Notes: generated from the sequence alone by a model not told the origin. A stretch of DNA of 64,000 nucleotides from Actinophytocola sp963825445 (GCA_963825445.1 CAWGTM010000012.1:62001-126000); one strand, 5' to 3'; counted from the first letter of the stretch, positions 1 to 8,936 are shown. Made by a program: numbers and translations.

Positions 1-1062
1 GCGATGGTCTCCGAACACGCGGACCCCCAGGACCTCTATGTGGCCGAGCTGTCCGCGGCGCTGTCCCGGGAGGGCCACAAGGTCACCGTTCATACGGTGT
101 CCGAGGATCTGGGCGAGTTCGCCCGTTCCCTGCGTGACGAGTGGGCGGGCGATCGCCCGGACATCGCACACGCCCACCACTGGCGGGCCGGCCTCGCGGC
201 GACGGCGGCGGGGCGCGTGACCGAAGTGCCTGTGGTGCAGTCGTTCCACGGGCTCGGCGTGGTGGAGAAGCGCCACCACCGCGACTCCGACCCCCGCCGG
301 ACCAGCGCCGAGCGGGCACTCGGCCGTGAGGTCGCCCGGGTCGTGGCCACCAACTCGGAAGAGGTGGGTCAACTGGCCCGACTCGGGGTGCCGAAGCCAC
401 GCCTCTCCCTGGTGCCCTGCGGCGTGGACCTGCGGGAGTTCACCCCCACCGGCGACCGGACGCTCAAGGACGGCGCCCCGCTGCGCCTGGTCGGCGTCGG
501 CGACCTGTCCCCGAGCACGGGCTTCGGCACGGTGATCGCCGTGCTGCAGGCGCTGCCGGACACCGAACTGGTCATCGCGGGCGGACCGGACAAGGCAGAA
601 CTGGGCGGCGACGAGCACGCGCGGTTCCTCCGGGCGTTCGCCGAGTCGTTGGGCGTCGGCGACCGCGTCCACCTCCTGGGCGGCCTCGCCCGCCGGGACC
701 TGCCGCCGCTGCTGCGTTCGGCGAACGCCGTGGTGTGCACGCCCTGGTACGAGCCGTTCGGGTTCGCGGCGCTGGAAGCGATGGCGTGTGGCGCGCCGGT
801 GGTCGCGTCCGCTGTCGGCGCCCTGGCCGACACGGTGGTCGACGGCGTCACCGGGGTGCTCCTGCCGCCGCGCAGGCCGCGTGCGCTCGCCGAGGCGCTG
901 CGCAGGCTGCTGGCCCGTCCCTCGACGCTCGAACAGATGGGCGCGGCCGGCTGCGACCGGGCCATGTCGCGATACACCTGGCAGCGGGTGGCTACCGAGA
1001 TCATCCGGGTCTACGAGCAGGCCACCGTCACGTCCGGCCAGGCGGTGGGCACTCGGCGCTGA
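1..1062 (+). CDS. Glycosyltransferase family 4 (GT-B), 5' end cut by window edge
   Basis: Retaining GT-B glycosyltransferase that would transfer a sugar from an NDP-sugar. The reading frame is open to base 1 and the first visible residues (A-MVSEHA) match the usual second to eighth residues of this family (M-x-I-A-MVSEHAxP), so only about three codons lie outside the window. The C-terminal half carries the donor-binding EPFGFAALEAMACGAPVVAS segment with the E-x7-E pair (about residues 240-260). The glycine-rich GGVDAGGQN loop common near the N-terminus of relatives is absent, so the acceptor side is shortened. The 3' end overlaps the convergent dehydratase gene by 35 nt. Substrate cannot be read from sequence. 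Confidence 0.85.
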   Translation, partial: AMVSEHADPQDLYVAELSAALSREGHKVTVHTVSEDLGEFARSLRDEWAGDRPDIAHAHHWRAGLAATAAGRVTEVPVVQSFHGLGVVEKRHHRDSDPRRTSAERALGREVARVVATNSEEVGQLARLGVPKPRLSLVPCGVDLREFTPTGDRTLKDGAPLRLVGVGDLSPSTGFGTVIAVLQALPDTELVIAGGPDKAELGGDEHARFLRAFAESLGVGDRVHLLGGLARRDLPPLLRSANAVVCTPWYEPFGFAALEAMACGAPVVASAVGALADTVVDGVTGVLLPPRRPRALAEALRRLLARPSTLEQMGAAGCDRAMSRYTWQRVATEIIRVYEQATVTSGQAVGTRR

Positions 1063-1987
1063 CCCAACGGCGATGGGCGTCGACGTCGACGTTGCCGCCG
1101 CAGATCACGGTCACCACGTGCCGGCCGGCGAACCGGTCCCGGTCCTCGAGCACGGCCGCGACGCCGAGAGCGGCCGAGGGTTCGACCACCAGACCCGTGT
1201 GTTCCAGGAGCAGCCGCATGCCCGCGATGATCGACTCCTCCGCCACGAGGACGGCGTCGTCGGTCACCTCCAGGAGGTCGTCCAGGACCTCGGGGATGGG
1301 GAACCGGCCGGCCACACCGTCGGCGATCGTGTCGTACGAGTCGGTGGTGACGACCCGGCGCTCGCGCCAGGAGCGGGTCATGGCCGGCGCGCCGGCCGGC
1401 TGCACGCACACCACCTCGACGCCGGGCATCAGCGACTTCAGGACGTAGCCGATGCCGGTGGCCATCGCGCCGCCGCCGAGAGCGATCAGCACGGTGTCGA
1501 AGGCGCCGACCAACTCGAGGCCGATGGTCGCGGCACCCTCGCAGGTCTCCACGTCGCGACTGTCCTCGACCAGCCGGATGCCCCGCGTCCGCGCGATCTC
1601 CACCGCCCGCTCGCGGGCCAGCTCGAAGTCGCCGTCCACCAGCTCCAGCTCCGCCCCCAGCGCGCGGATCCGGTCGAGCTTGGCGACGGGCGCCCGGTGC
1701 GAGGCCACGACCGTCACGTCGAGGCCCCGGCGGCGACCCGACCACGCGAGCGCCTGGCCGAGGTTGCCGGCGCTGGCGCACACGGCGGCCGTCCCGCCCA
1801 GCCGGCTCGCCACCAGCTCGGTCCCCCGGCCCTTGAAGCTGCGGACCGGGTTGGCCGTCTCCAGCTTGATGCTCACCGTGCAGCCGAGCCGTCGGCTCAG
1901 CGCGTCGCACGGGTAGAACGGGGTGTCGAGGAACATCGGGTCGATCACGCCTCGGGCGGCGCGGATCCGGTCGAGGTCGAGCCGCAC
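1028..1987 (-). CDS. PLP-dependent threonine/serine dehydratase-like protein (fold type II)
   Basis: 319 residues. The PLP lysine sits in the motif NPVRSFKGRG (Lys52), and a glycine loop GGGAMATGIG about two thirds along binds the cofactor phosphate; both are typical of the threonine ammonia-lyase/serine dehydratase family, which deaminates hydroxy amino acids to 2-oxo acids. No C-terminal ACT domain, so it resembles the unregulated catabolic type. Start taken at a GTG that shares one base with the TAG stop of the upstream gene (TAGTG), giving the normal family N-terminus; a longer frame upstream is only antisense noise. Last gene of the metX-metY operon. Exact substrate (threonine, serine, or a hydroxy-amino acid analogue) is not certain. 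Confidence 0.8.
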   Translation of the reverse strand: MRLDLDRIRAARGVIDPMFLDTPFYPCDALSRRLGCTVSIKLETANPVRSFKGRGTELVASRLGGTAAVCASAGNLGQALAWSGRRRGLDVTVVASHRAPVAKLDRIRALGAELELVDGDFELARERAVEIARTRGIRLVEDSRDVETCEGAATIGLELVGAFDTVLIALGGGAMATGIGYVLKSLMPGVEVVCVQPAGAPAMTRSWRERRVVTTDSYDTIADGVAGRFPIPEVLDDLLEVTDDAVLVAEESIIAGMRLLLEHTGLVVEPSAALGVAAVLEDRDRFAGRHVVTVICGGNVDVDAHRRWVSAECPPPGRT

Positions 1988-2469
1988 TACTGCAGGCCCG
2001 CGCGGACCGACGTGATGCGCTGGGTGTTGAAGCCCAGCCAGTGCATGCGGCCCACGTAGCGGGCGTGTTCCACCTTGATGCACCGGTCCATGACCACGGT
2101 CACCCCGCCGTCCTCCGCGATCCGCGCGCCCTCGGTGTTGATCACGCCGAACTGGCACCACAGGGTGCCCGCGCCGATCTGCACCGCCTGCTCGGCGATC
2201 CCGGGAAGCGCTGCCGGCGCGCGGAAGACCGTGACGATGTCGACCTTGTCCGGGACCTCCAGCAGGCTCGGGTAGCTGGTCTCCCCCAGGATCTCCGACT
2301 CGCGGGGATTCACGGGGATCACCCGGTAGCCGTGGCGCTTCAGGTAGTAGCCCACGAAGTAGCTGGCCCGCAGCTCGTTGTTCGACAGGCCCACCACCGC
2401 GATCGTCTTCGCCGTGTTCAGGACCCGCTGGATCTCCCGGGAGTCCTGGTAACGCTCGAGGTCGATCAT
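1987..2469 (-). CDS. CoA-binding domain protein (YccU/CoA_binding_2 family)
   Basis: 160 residues, a single Rossmann-like domain related to the CoA-binding domain of succinyl-CoA synthetase. Visible family marks are the N-terminal IAVVGLSNNELRASYFVGYY segment, VIPVNPRE, and the later DIVTVFR and WCQFGV strands. Family members bind CoA or CoA-thioesters; no catalytic role is established. ATG overlaps the stop of the metY gene as ATGA, and its own stop overlaps the next start, so it is translationally coupled inside the operon. Association with O-acetylhomoserine sulfhydrylase is common in actinobacteria, but its job there is not known to me. Confidence 0.85.
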   Translation of the reverse strand: MIDLERYQDSREIQRVLNTAKTIAVVGLSNNELRASYFVGYYLKRHGYRVIPVNPRESEILGETSYPSLLEVPDKVDIVTVFRAPAALPGIAEQAVQIGAGTLWCQFGVINTEGARIAEDGGVTVVMDRCIKVEHARYVGRMHWLGFNTQRITSVRAGLQ

Positions 2470-3788
2470 GCTGTCGCCCCTTCTTTCACGGTGGCCGCCA
2501 CCACCGCGAACGCCTGTTCCAGATCCCAGACCAGGTCGTCGACCGACTCGGTGCCCACCGACAGCCGCACCGTGCCCGGGCCCACGCCGGCCGCCCGCAG
2601 TTCCTCGTCGCTCAGCTGGCGGTGGGTGGTGCTCGCGGGATGGATCACCAGGCTCTTCGCGTCACCCACGTTCGCCAGGTGCGACCACAGGGTCAGGCCG
2701 CGGATCAGTGCCTGCCCACCGTCGCGGCCGCCCGCCACGTCGAACGAGAACACCGCGCCCGCACCGCGCGGCAGGTACTTCTCCACCAACGGCTTGTACG
2801 GACTCGCCGGCAGGTCCGGGTACGTCACCCGCGACGCCAGATCGTGAGACGCCAGGAACTCCGCGATCTTCCGGGCGTTCTCCACGTGACGGTCCATGCG
2901 CAACGACAGCGTTTCCAGTCCCTGCAGGAAGAGGAACGCGTTGAACGGCGACAGCGCGCCACCCAGATCGCGCAGGGTCTCGGCCCGCAGCTTCATCAGA
3001 TAGCCGTAGGTCCCGAACGTCTCGTGGAACTGCAGACCGTGATAGGCGGGCGACGGGTCGGCGACCACCGGGAACCGCCCGTTCGACCAGTCGAACGTGC
3101 CCGCCTCGGTCACCACGCCGCCGATGCTCGTGCCGTGCCCGCCGATGAACTTGGTGGCCGAGTGGATCACGATGTCGGCGCCCCACTCGATCGGGCGGCA
3201 CAGGTACGGCGTGGCGAACGTGTTGTCCACCACCAACGGCACCTCGTGCTCGTGCGCGACGGTCGCCACCGCCTCGATGTCCAGCACATTGCCGCCGGGA
3301 TTGCCGATGGTCTCGGCGAAGAACGCCTTCGTCTCCGGGCGGACCGCCTGGCGCCAGGCGTCCAGGTCGTCGGGGTCGACCCACGTCAGCTCGACGTTCA
3401 TCTTGCGCAGCAGGTGTTTGAGCTGGTTGACCGTGCCGCCGTAGAGCGCCTGGGACGACACCACGTGGTCCCCCGGCTGCAGCAACGTGAACAACGCGGC
3501 CGCCTGCGCGGCGATCCCGCTGGCGAACGCCACCGCGCCGGCCGCGCCCTCCAGGTTGGCCACGCGTTCCTCGAACACCGCGACCGTCGGGTTCATGATG
3601 CGTGAGTACGTGTTGCCGTACTCCTGGAGGTTGAAGTACGCGGCCGCCGACTCCGGGTCCTCGAACACGTAACTGGTCGTCTGGAAGATCGGCACCGCCC
3701 GCGCGCCCGTGTTCGGGTCCGGCCGTTGACCGGCGTGCAACTGCCTGGTCTCGAAGCCGAACGAGTGGTCCTCTTCGATACGGGTCAC
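2466..3788 (-). CDS. metY: O-acetylhomoserine sulfhydrylase (aminocarboxypropyltransferase)
   Basis: About 440 residues, normal length for MetY. Catalyses O-acetyl-L-homoserine + sulfide to L-homocysteine + acetate in the cytoplasm (direct sulfhydrylation route to methionine). The Cys/Met-metabolism PLP fold is clear: N-terminal HSFGFETRQLHAGQ, the cofactor loop ASGIAAQAAALF, and the PLP lysine in HSATKFIGGHGTSIGG. Start set at the GTG preceded by AGAGG with proper spacing, 14 nt after the metX stop; the apparent longer frame runs antisense-like through metX. Placement directly after metX supplies its substrate. Confidence 0.95.
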   Translation of the reverse strand: MTRIEEDHSFGFETRQLHAGQRPDPNTGARAVPIFQTTSYVFEDPESAAAYFNLQEYGNTYSRIMNPTVAVFEERVANLEGAAGAVAFASGIAAQAAALFTLLQPGDHVVSSQALYGGTVNQLKHLLRKMNVELTWVDPDDLDAWRQAVRPETKAFFAETIGNPGGNVLDIEAVATVAHEHEVPLVVDNTFATPYLCRPIEWGADIVIHSATKFIGGHGTSIGGVVTEAGTFDWSNGRFPVVADPSPAYHGLQFHETFGTYGYLMKLRAETLRDLGGALSPFNAFLFLQGLETLSLRMDRHVENARKIAEFLASHDLASRVTYPDLPASPYKPLVEKYLPRGAGAVFSFDVAGGRDGGQALIRGLTLWSHLANVGDAKSLVIHPASTTHRQLSDEELRAAGVGPGTVRLSVGTESVDDLVWDLEQAFAVVAATVKEGATA

Positions 3789-3802
3789 CAGTACCTCTTC
3801 CG

Positions 3803-4996
3803 CTACTCGCCGGTCAGGAACCGGCGGACGATCGGCGTCTGTCGTTCTTCTTCCAGCAGGAAGCAGTCGTGGCCGTACGGCGCGTCGATCACGTGCAGCT
3901 CGCTGGGCTTGCCGAGCGCGCCCAGCGCGTCGTGGAGGTCGTTCGACGCCGCCGGCGGGTAGAGCCAGTCGGAACTGAACGTGATCAGCAGGGTGCGCGC
4001 GGAGATGCCGGCGAGCGCCCGTTCGAGCGAACCGCCGCCGTACTGCCGGGCCAGGTCGAAGTACGTGAGCGCCCGCGACATCGTGAGGTAGGTGTTGGCG
4101 TCGAAGCGCCGGACGAACGAGTTGGCCTGGTGGCGCAGGTAGTTCTCCACCTCGAACTCGGGTTCGGTCATGGTGTAGCGGATGTCGTCGGCGAACTGCA
4201 GCCGGCGGCCGAACTTGTCGTTCAACGCGGGCGCCGAGAGGTAGGTGACGTGCCCGACCATCCGCGCCACGCCCATGCCGGCGTCGGGTGTGCGGCCGGT
4301 GCCGTAGTAGTGGCCGTCCTGCCAGTCGGGGTCCCGCATGATCGCCTCGCGCGCGATCGCGTTCCACGCCATGCCCTGCGGGTGGAGGGCGTGGGTGCTG
4401 GCGATGACCACGATGGTGTCGACCTGGTCGGGGAACTGGATCGCCCACTCGAGGGCCTGCATCCCGCCGAGCGAACCGCCGGCCACCGCCGCGAGCCGCT
4501 CGATGCCCAGTTCGGACAGGAAGGCGCGTTCGGTCCGGACCATGTCCGCCACCGTGAGCACCGGGAAGTCCGACCCGTACGGCTCGCCCGTGGCGGGGTC
4601 GATCGACGACGGCCCGGTGGTGCCGCGACAGCCGCCCAGCAGGTTCGTGGAGACCACGTAGAACCGGTCGGTGTCGAACGCCTTGCCCGGGCCGATCATC
4701 CCGTCCCACCAGCCGAGCGCCGCACCCACGGCGCCGTCGCGGTCCTCGGCGCCGAACCCGTCCCGCGTGCCGGTCTGACTCGTGGAGAGACCGGCCGCGT
4801 GCGCGTCGCCGCTGAGCGCGTGGCACACGAGGATGACGTTGTCACGCTGGGGCGAGAGCGTGCCGTAGGTCTCGTAGGCGACCCGGACGGGATGCAGGTC
4901 GCGGCCACAGTCGAGCCGCACGGGCCCCGGCAGATCGAGGTACCGCGTTTCCACATTTCCGACCGAACCGGCCGCGAGCGTCGACGCGGTGACCAT
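3803..4996 (-). CDS. metX: Homoserine O-acetyltransferase
   Basis: 397 residues, alpha/beta-hydrolase fold. Transfers acetyl from acetyl-CoA to L-homoserine, first committed step of methionine synthesis. Nucleophile serine in AVAGGSLGGMQALEW, catalytic Asp in SSDWLYPP, and catalytic His in APYGHDCF near the C-terminus are all visible. ATG start gives the usual N-terminus; upstream codons in the same frame have no protein-like composition. First gene of a four-gene operon (metX, metY, CoA-binding protein, dehydratase). The promoter must lie in the short region shared with the divergent osmC-like gene, where an inverted repeat is seen. Confidence 0.95.
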   Translation of the reverse strand: MVTASTLAAGSVGNVETRYLDLPGPVRLDCGRDLHPVRVAYETYGTLSPQRDNVILVCHALSGDAHAAGLSTSQTGTRDGFGAEDRDGAVGAALGWWDGMIGPGKAFDTDRFYVVSTNLLGGCRGTTGPSSIDPATGEPYGSDFPVLTVADMVRTERAFLSELGIERLAAVAGGSLGGMQALEWAIQFPDQVDTIVVIASTHALHPQGMAWNAIAREAIMRDPDWQDGHYYGTGRTPDAGMGVARMVGHVTYLSAPALNDKFGRRLQFADDIRYTMTEPEFEVENYLRHQANSFVRRFDANTYLTMSRALTYFDLARQYGGGSLERALAGISARTLLITFSSDWLYPPAASNDLHDALGALGKPSELHVIDAPYGHDCFLLEEERQTPIVRRFLTGE

Positions 4997-5044
4997 GCGC
5001 GCATCATAGCCATTTCGGCAGGTCCCGCGACCGGTGCGCGCGCC

Positions 5045-5063
5045 CGTCTCGGAGTCTGAGACG
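5045..5063. promoter_or_regulatory. Inverted repeat between metX and the OsmC gene (candidate operator)
   Basis: CGTCTC-GGAGTCT-GAGACG, a perfect 6-bp-arm inverted repeat with a 7-nt centre, located 30 nt before the OsmC start and 49 nt before metX. Only about 96 bp separate the two divergent genes, so one operator could control both. It is not the McbR or SahR consensus as I remember them, and no SAM riboswitch fold was recognised. Function is inferred from position only. Confidence 0.4.
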
Positions 5064-5092
5064 CAGGTCAGACGCGGTGTACGGTCCGACAC

Positions 5093-5650
5093 ATGACGAC
5101 GATCGACAGCATCGACAACGGGGTCAACGTTCAGGCTCTGCTCGACGCACGCGAGGCGCTGAAGGGCGCCCCCGAGGCCGCACAGTTCACCTGGCGCGCG
5201 ACCACCAAGTGGGAGAACGGCGTGCACACCAGCACGACCGTCAAGGACTTCTTCGGACTCGGCGAGGAGCGCAGCCACAAGGCGGAGCACTCGTTCACGG
5301 CCGACCACCCGGAGGTCTTCGCGGCCGAGGACAACGGCATCACACCGATCGAGTACCTGCTGGTCGGCCTGGCGAGCTGCCTCACGGCCGGTGTCGCGTC
5401 GGTCGCGCAGAACCGTGGCATCCAGCTGCGTTCGGTCGAGGCGACCGTCGAGGGTGCCCACGACATCCGCGGGATCCTCGGCGCCGACAGCGACGTTCGC
5501 AACGGCTACAACGGCATCAAGGTGTCCTTCGCCATCGACGCGGACGCGTCCAAGGAGGACATCGAGGCGCTCGTCGCCCAGTCGCAGAAGCGTTCGGCCG
5601 TGTTCGACGCGCTGACCAACCCCACGGACGTCACGGTCGAGGTCGTCTGA
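5093..5650 (+). CDS. OsmC family protein
   Basis: 185 residues. OsmC/Ohr proteins reduce organic hydroperoxides using two redox cysteines. Here one cysteine is present (PIEYLLVGLASCLTAG, near residue 100), but the usual second cysteine position reads KRSAVFDAL, so the peroxidase pair is incomplete; this is common in the YhfA/OsmC-like subgroup, whose activity is poorly defined. Divergent from metX and followed within 6 nt by a flavin monooxygenase, which hints at a thiol or sulfur-related pair, but this is inference. No strong Shine-Dalgarno sequence is visible; the transcript may be leaderless or nearly so. Confidence 0.85.
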   Translation: MTTIDSIDNGVNVQALLDAREALKGAPEAAQFTWRATTKWENGVHTSTTVKDFFGLGEERSHKAEHSFTADHPEVFAAEDNGITPIEYLLVGLASCLTAGVASVAQNRGIQLRSVEATVEGAHDIRGILGADSDVRNGYNGIKVSFAIDADASKEDIEALVAQSQKRSAVFDALTNPTDVTVEVV

Positions 5651-5655
5651 GTTCC

Positions 5656-6903
5656 TTGGAACAGACCCGGGAGCACATCACAGCAGTCGTCATCGGGGCG
5701 GGCCACGCCGGTCTCGCGGCGAGCCACTTCCTCAGCGGGCGGGCGATCGACCATGTCGTGCTCGAACGCGGCGAGGTGGCGAACTCCTGGCGGCGCGAAC
5801 GCTGGGACTCGCTGCGGCTGCTCACGCCCAACTGGCAGAGCCGGTTGCCGGGCCATCACTACGGTGGCCCGGATCCCGACGGGTACATGACGATGGGCGA
5901 GGTGGTCGAGTTCATCGACCACTTCGCCACCGGCATGCCGGTCCGCGCGAACACTCCCGTCACGTCGTTGCGGCGTACGGACGACGGCTACCAGGTGATC
6001 ACCGAAGCCAGTGAGATCCGTTGCCGCACAGTGGTGATCGCCAGCGGCGCGTGCAACCTGCCGGCCGTTCCCGCGCTGCGCCAGGCGATCCCGGACACCG
6101 TGGCGCAGATCACGCCGTTCGACTATCGCGGCCCGTCGTCGTTGCCCGACGGCGGTGTGCTCGTGGTGGGCGCGTCGGCCACCGGCGTGCAGCTGGCGGC
6201 CGAGCTGGCGCGATCGGGCCGGCCGGTGACCATCTCCACCGGGGAACACGTGCGGCTGCCCCGCCTCTACCGCGGCCGCGACGTGCTGTGGTGGATGGAC
6301 GCGGCCGGTGTGTGGGACCAGCGCTACGACCAGGTGCCCGACCTCACCCGCGCGCGCCGGCTGGCGTCACCCCAGCTCGCCGGGACGCCGGACCGGACGA
6401 CGGTGGACATCAACGCGCTCACCGACCTGGGCGTCGAGCTGGTCGGCCGGTCGGCGGCCGTGCGGGACGGCGAGATGCTGTTCTCCGGCGGGCTCCGCGC
6501 GGTGATCTCGCTGGCCGACCTGAAGATGGAACGTCTGCTCACCACGTTCGACGAGTGGGCCGTCGCTTCCGGGGCGGACGTGAAGCCGTCCGAGCGCTTC
6601 GAGCCCACGCGCGTCCCGAAGTCGACGCGCCTGCGGCTGGACCTGCGCGGCGGCGAGATCGGCACGGTCGTCTGGGCGACGGGCTTCCGGCCGGACTACA
6701 GCTGGCTCGACGTGCCCGTGGTCGACGAGAAGGGCCACCTGAACCACGACGGCGGCGTGGTCGACAGTCCCGGGCTGTACGCGCTGGGTCTGCCCGTGCT
6801 GCGCCGGCGCAAGTCCACTTTCATCCACGGCATCGAGGACGACGCACGCGAGGTGATCGGCCATTTGGCGGAGTACCTCGGCGCACATGCCGAGCCGGAG
6901 TGA
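5656..6903 (+). CDS. FAD/NADPH-dependent monooxygenase, class B flavin type
   Basis: About 415 residues. N-terminal FAD Rossmann motif VVIGAGHAGLAAS, a second NADPH-binding motif VLVVGASATGVQLAAEL near residue 170, and a C-terminal WATGFRPDYSWLD of the ATG-x-R-P-D type mark the flavin-containing/Baeyer-Villiger-like monooxygenases that oxygenate heteroatoms or ketones. Start is uncertain: TTG six bases after the OsmC stop gives the right N-terminus; an in-frame CTG is three codons earlier. Translational coupling to the OsmC gene is likely. Substrate unknown. Confidence 0.8.
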   Translation: MEQTREHITAVVIGAGHAGLAASHFLSGRAIDHVVLERGEVANSWRRERWDSLRLLTPNWQSRLPGHHYGGPDPDGYMTMGEVVEFIDHFATGMPVRANTPVTSLRRTDDGYQVITEASEIRCRTVVIASGACNLPAVPALRQAIPDTVAQITPFDYRGPSSLPDGGVLVVGASATGVQLAAELARSGRPVTISTGEHVRLPRLYRGRDVLWWMDAAGVWDQRYDQVPDLTRARRLASPQLAGTPDRTTVDINALTDLGVELVGRSAAVRDGEMLFSGGLRAVISLADLKMERLLTTFDEWAVASGADVKPSERFEPTRVPKSTRLRLDLRGGEIGTVVWATGFRPDYSWLDVPVVDEKGHLNHDGGVVDSPGLYALGLPVLRRRKSTFIHGIEDDAREVIGHLAEYLGAHAEPE

Positions 6904-6980
6904 CATGGGGTTAGCCCCCCGGTACGGATGGGTGCCAGCCGGCTGCCGCCGCGCGTGCGCAGCATGCCACAGTTCGAGGT

Positions 6981-8000
6981 ATGACAACCGCAGCGCCGAA
7001 GACCGGCAGCGACTTCTCCCGGCTGTTCCAGCGGGTCAACGATGCCGGACTGTTGAACCGACGCCCCGGCTACTACGTCGTCCGGATCGGGCTCCTCGCC
7101 GCGTGTTACGGCGGTGGCGTGGTGGCCTTCGTCGCCCTCGGCGACTCGTGGTGGCAACTGCTCCTGGCGGTGGTGTTCGCCGTGCTGTTCGGCCAGGTCG
7201 CGCTGGTGTCCCACGACCTGGCGCACCGCCAGGTGTTCCGCACGCGGCGGCCCACGGAGATCGCGGGGCTCATCGCGGGCAACCTGGGGATCGGCATGAG
7301 CTACGGCTGGTGGATGGACAAGCACACCCGCCACCACGCGAACCCGAACCACGAGGAACTGGACCCCGACGTCGCCCCGGACATCTTCGTGTGGTCTTCC
7401 GATCAGGCCAAGGCCAGTCGCGGCGCGCCGCGGTTCATCGGGCGCTGGCAGGCCTACCTGTTCTTCCCGATGCTCACGCTCGAGGGCCTCAACCTGCACG
7501 TGTCCGGCGTCCGGGCGCTGTGGGATCCTCGTGTGAAGCGGCGCGTCCTCGAGGGGACGCTGCTGTTCACGCACTTCGCCGGGTACCTCGCGATGCTGTT
7601 CCTGGTGCTGTCCCCGGGCAAGGCCGTGCTGTTCCTGGTGATCCACCAGGCGCTGTGGGGCGTCTACATGGGCTCGATCTTCGCGCCCAACCACAAGGGC
7701 ATGCCCATGATCACCGGCAAGGACCGCCCCGACTTCCTGCGCCGCCAGGTGCTCACGTCACGCAACGTGCGGGGCAACTGGTTCATCGACAACGCGCTGG
7801 GCGGGCTGAACTACCAGATCGAGCACCACCTGTTCCCGAGCATGCCGTCGCCCCACCTGCGCCGCGCGCAACCCATCGTGCGGGACTACTGCGCGGAACT
7901 GGGCGTGTCCTACACGGAGACGGGCCTGATCGACTCCTACGCGCAGGCGCTGCGAAGCCTGCACGAGGCCGGCGCGCCCCTGCGCGCGGAACGGCGGTAA
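6981..8000 (+). CDS. Membrane fatty-acid desaturase
   Basis: 339 residues, with hydrophobic pairs near residues 35-70 and 180-220. Three histidine boxes bind the diiron centre: HDLAHRQ, HTRHHANPNH and the Q-x-x-HH type box QIEHHLFP. The glutamine in the third box is typical of acyl-lipid (front-end or linoleoyl-CoA-like) desaturases; no fused cytochrome b5 domain is present, so electrons must come from a separate ferredoxin. Preceded by GAGGT 6 nt from ATG. Followed by a strong hairpin terminator. Regiospecificity cannot be read from sequence. Confidence 0.9.
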   Translation: MTTAAPKTGSDFSRLFQRVNDAGLLNRRPGYYVVRIGLLAACYGGGVVAFVALGDSWWQLLLAVVFAVLFGQVALVSHDLAHRQVFRTRRPTEIAGLIAGNLGIGMSYGWWMDKHTRHHANPNHEELDPDVAPDIFVWSSDQAKASRGAPRFIGRWQAYLFFPMLTLEGLNLHVSGVRALWDPRVKRRVLEGTLLFTHFAGYLAMLFLVLSPGKAVLFLVIHQALWGVYMGSIFAPNHKGMPMITGKDRPDFLRRQVLTSRNVRGNWFIDNALGGLNYQIEHHLFPSMPSPHLRRAQPIVRDYCAELGVSYTETGLIDSYAQALRSLHEAGAPLRAERR

Positions 8001-8007
8001 CTCCTCG

Positions 8008-8040
8008 GGCGGGCGGCGTGGTCATCGCCGCCCGCCTTCT
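8008..8040. terminator. Bidirectional intrinsic terminator
   Basis: Perfect 11-bp GC stem (GGCGGGCGGCG / CGCCGCCCGCC) with a 7-nt loop, followed by TTCTGCTT, in the 42-nt gap between convergent genes (desaturase and DUF5829). The symmetric stem can serve both directions. Confidence 0.8.
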
Positions 8041-8042
8041 GC

Positions 8043-8936
8043 TTACTGCACGTCCGGGAAGGTCCACACCGCACGCGCGCCCGGGCCGACCACCAGCTTC
8101 GACTGGCCGATCTGCTCCACGTGCCGGTGTGCGAAGCGGTTGAGGGAGAACTCCACCTGCCGCAGGCCGATCTGGTCCAGTGGCACGGCGTCGAAGCGCA
8201 GAGTCGTCCCGCCGCCCTGGGCGATCGCGCCGCCGGGGGTCGTGCGGATGCGGAAGCCGCCCGCCTCCAGCAGCGGCAGGGTGTTCGCGAGGTCCTTGGC
8301 CGTCAGCGCCATGTGGACGCCCGTCACGTCGCGCATCAGGCGCTCGCGGTAGCCGTCGTTCAGGTAGCGCTCCCGGCCGACGTCCCCCGGGTGGTCCGGC
8401 GGCTCGGTCTTGCCGCGCGGGTCGGCGAAGTACTCGTCCCGCCACTCCATCCCCCACGCGAAGAACCCGTCGAGGTCCTGGGTCGTGTAGATGTAGTCGA
8501 ACCACGGCACCGGGATCCCGTCGCCGAAGTCCCGCGTCTGCACGGCGGTGTACGGGTCGTCCAGCCGCTGCTCCACGGTCGCCAGTTCGCCGTCGTTCTC
8601 GACCGAGACCGCCAGCCCGACCTGGCCGTACGGATAGTCCGCGATGTCGCCGACGCCGAGCAGCTCGAGGTAGGTCTCGCGGCCGTACAGGTAGCGGCCC
8701 GTCCACGTCGAACCGTCGGCCCCGGTGGTGGTCCGCAGCTCGAAGTTGGCGAACGTGCGGAGGTAGTCCGAGTGCTCGATGGCGTCGGCGGTCACGCGAT
8801 CGATCACCCCGTAGCCATGGTTGAAGTACAGCGTCTGCGGTTCGTGCCTCGGCTCGGCCACCGCGACACCGCCACTCGCCAGCCCGACGGCTGCCGCGAT
8901 CGTGACGGGGGCCAGGACCAATCTTCGAATCTGCAT
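8043..8936 (-). CDS. Secreted DUF5829 family protein
   Basis: 297 residues. Sec signal peptide (MQIRRLVLAPVTIAAAVGLA... AVA-EP) predicts export; no lipobox cysteine. The mature part begins with an aromatic QTLYFNHGYGVID motif and later PVPWFDYIYTTQDLDGFFAWGMEW, characteristic of DUF5829, whose function is unknown. Start chosen at the ATG that opens the signal peptide; an upstream in-frame extension of 27 codons is not peptide-like. Divergent from the chitinase gene, so the DasR-type sites between them could also affect this gene. Confidence 0.8.
   Translation of the reverse strand: MQIRRLVLAPVTIAAAVGLASGGVAVAEPRHEPQTLYFNHGYGVIDRVTADAIEHSDYLRTFANFELRTTTGADGSTWTGRYLYGRETYLELLGVGDIADYPYGQVGLAVSVENDGELATVEQRLDDPYTAVQTRDFGDGIPVPWFDYIYTTQDLDGFFAWGMEWRDEYFADPRGKTEPPDHPGDVGRERYLNDGYRERLMRDVTGVHMALTAKDLANTLPLLEAGGFRIRTTPGGAIAQGGGTTLRFDAVPLDQIGLRQVEFSLNRFAHRHVEQIGQSKLVVGPGARAVWTFPDVQ

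Noticed and set aside
1452..1916. Plus-strand open frame opposite the PLP dehydratase, and many similar long frames opposite real genes
   Set aside because: They mirror the coding strand's third-position GC bias, have no ribosome site and no recognisable domain.
2466..4826. Long open frame suggesting a metX-metY fusion protein
   Set aside because: The N-terminal part is the metX gene read out of frame; metY has a proper GTG and ribosome site.
5000..5092. SAM riboswitch before metX
   Set aside because: The leader is under 100 nt and I could not find the paired regions or conserved core of SAM-I or SAM-IV classes.
6904..6920. GGGG-TTAG-CCCC mini-hairpin after the flavin monooxygenase
   Set aside because: Only a four-base stem with no T-run; too weak to call a terminator.
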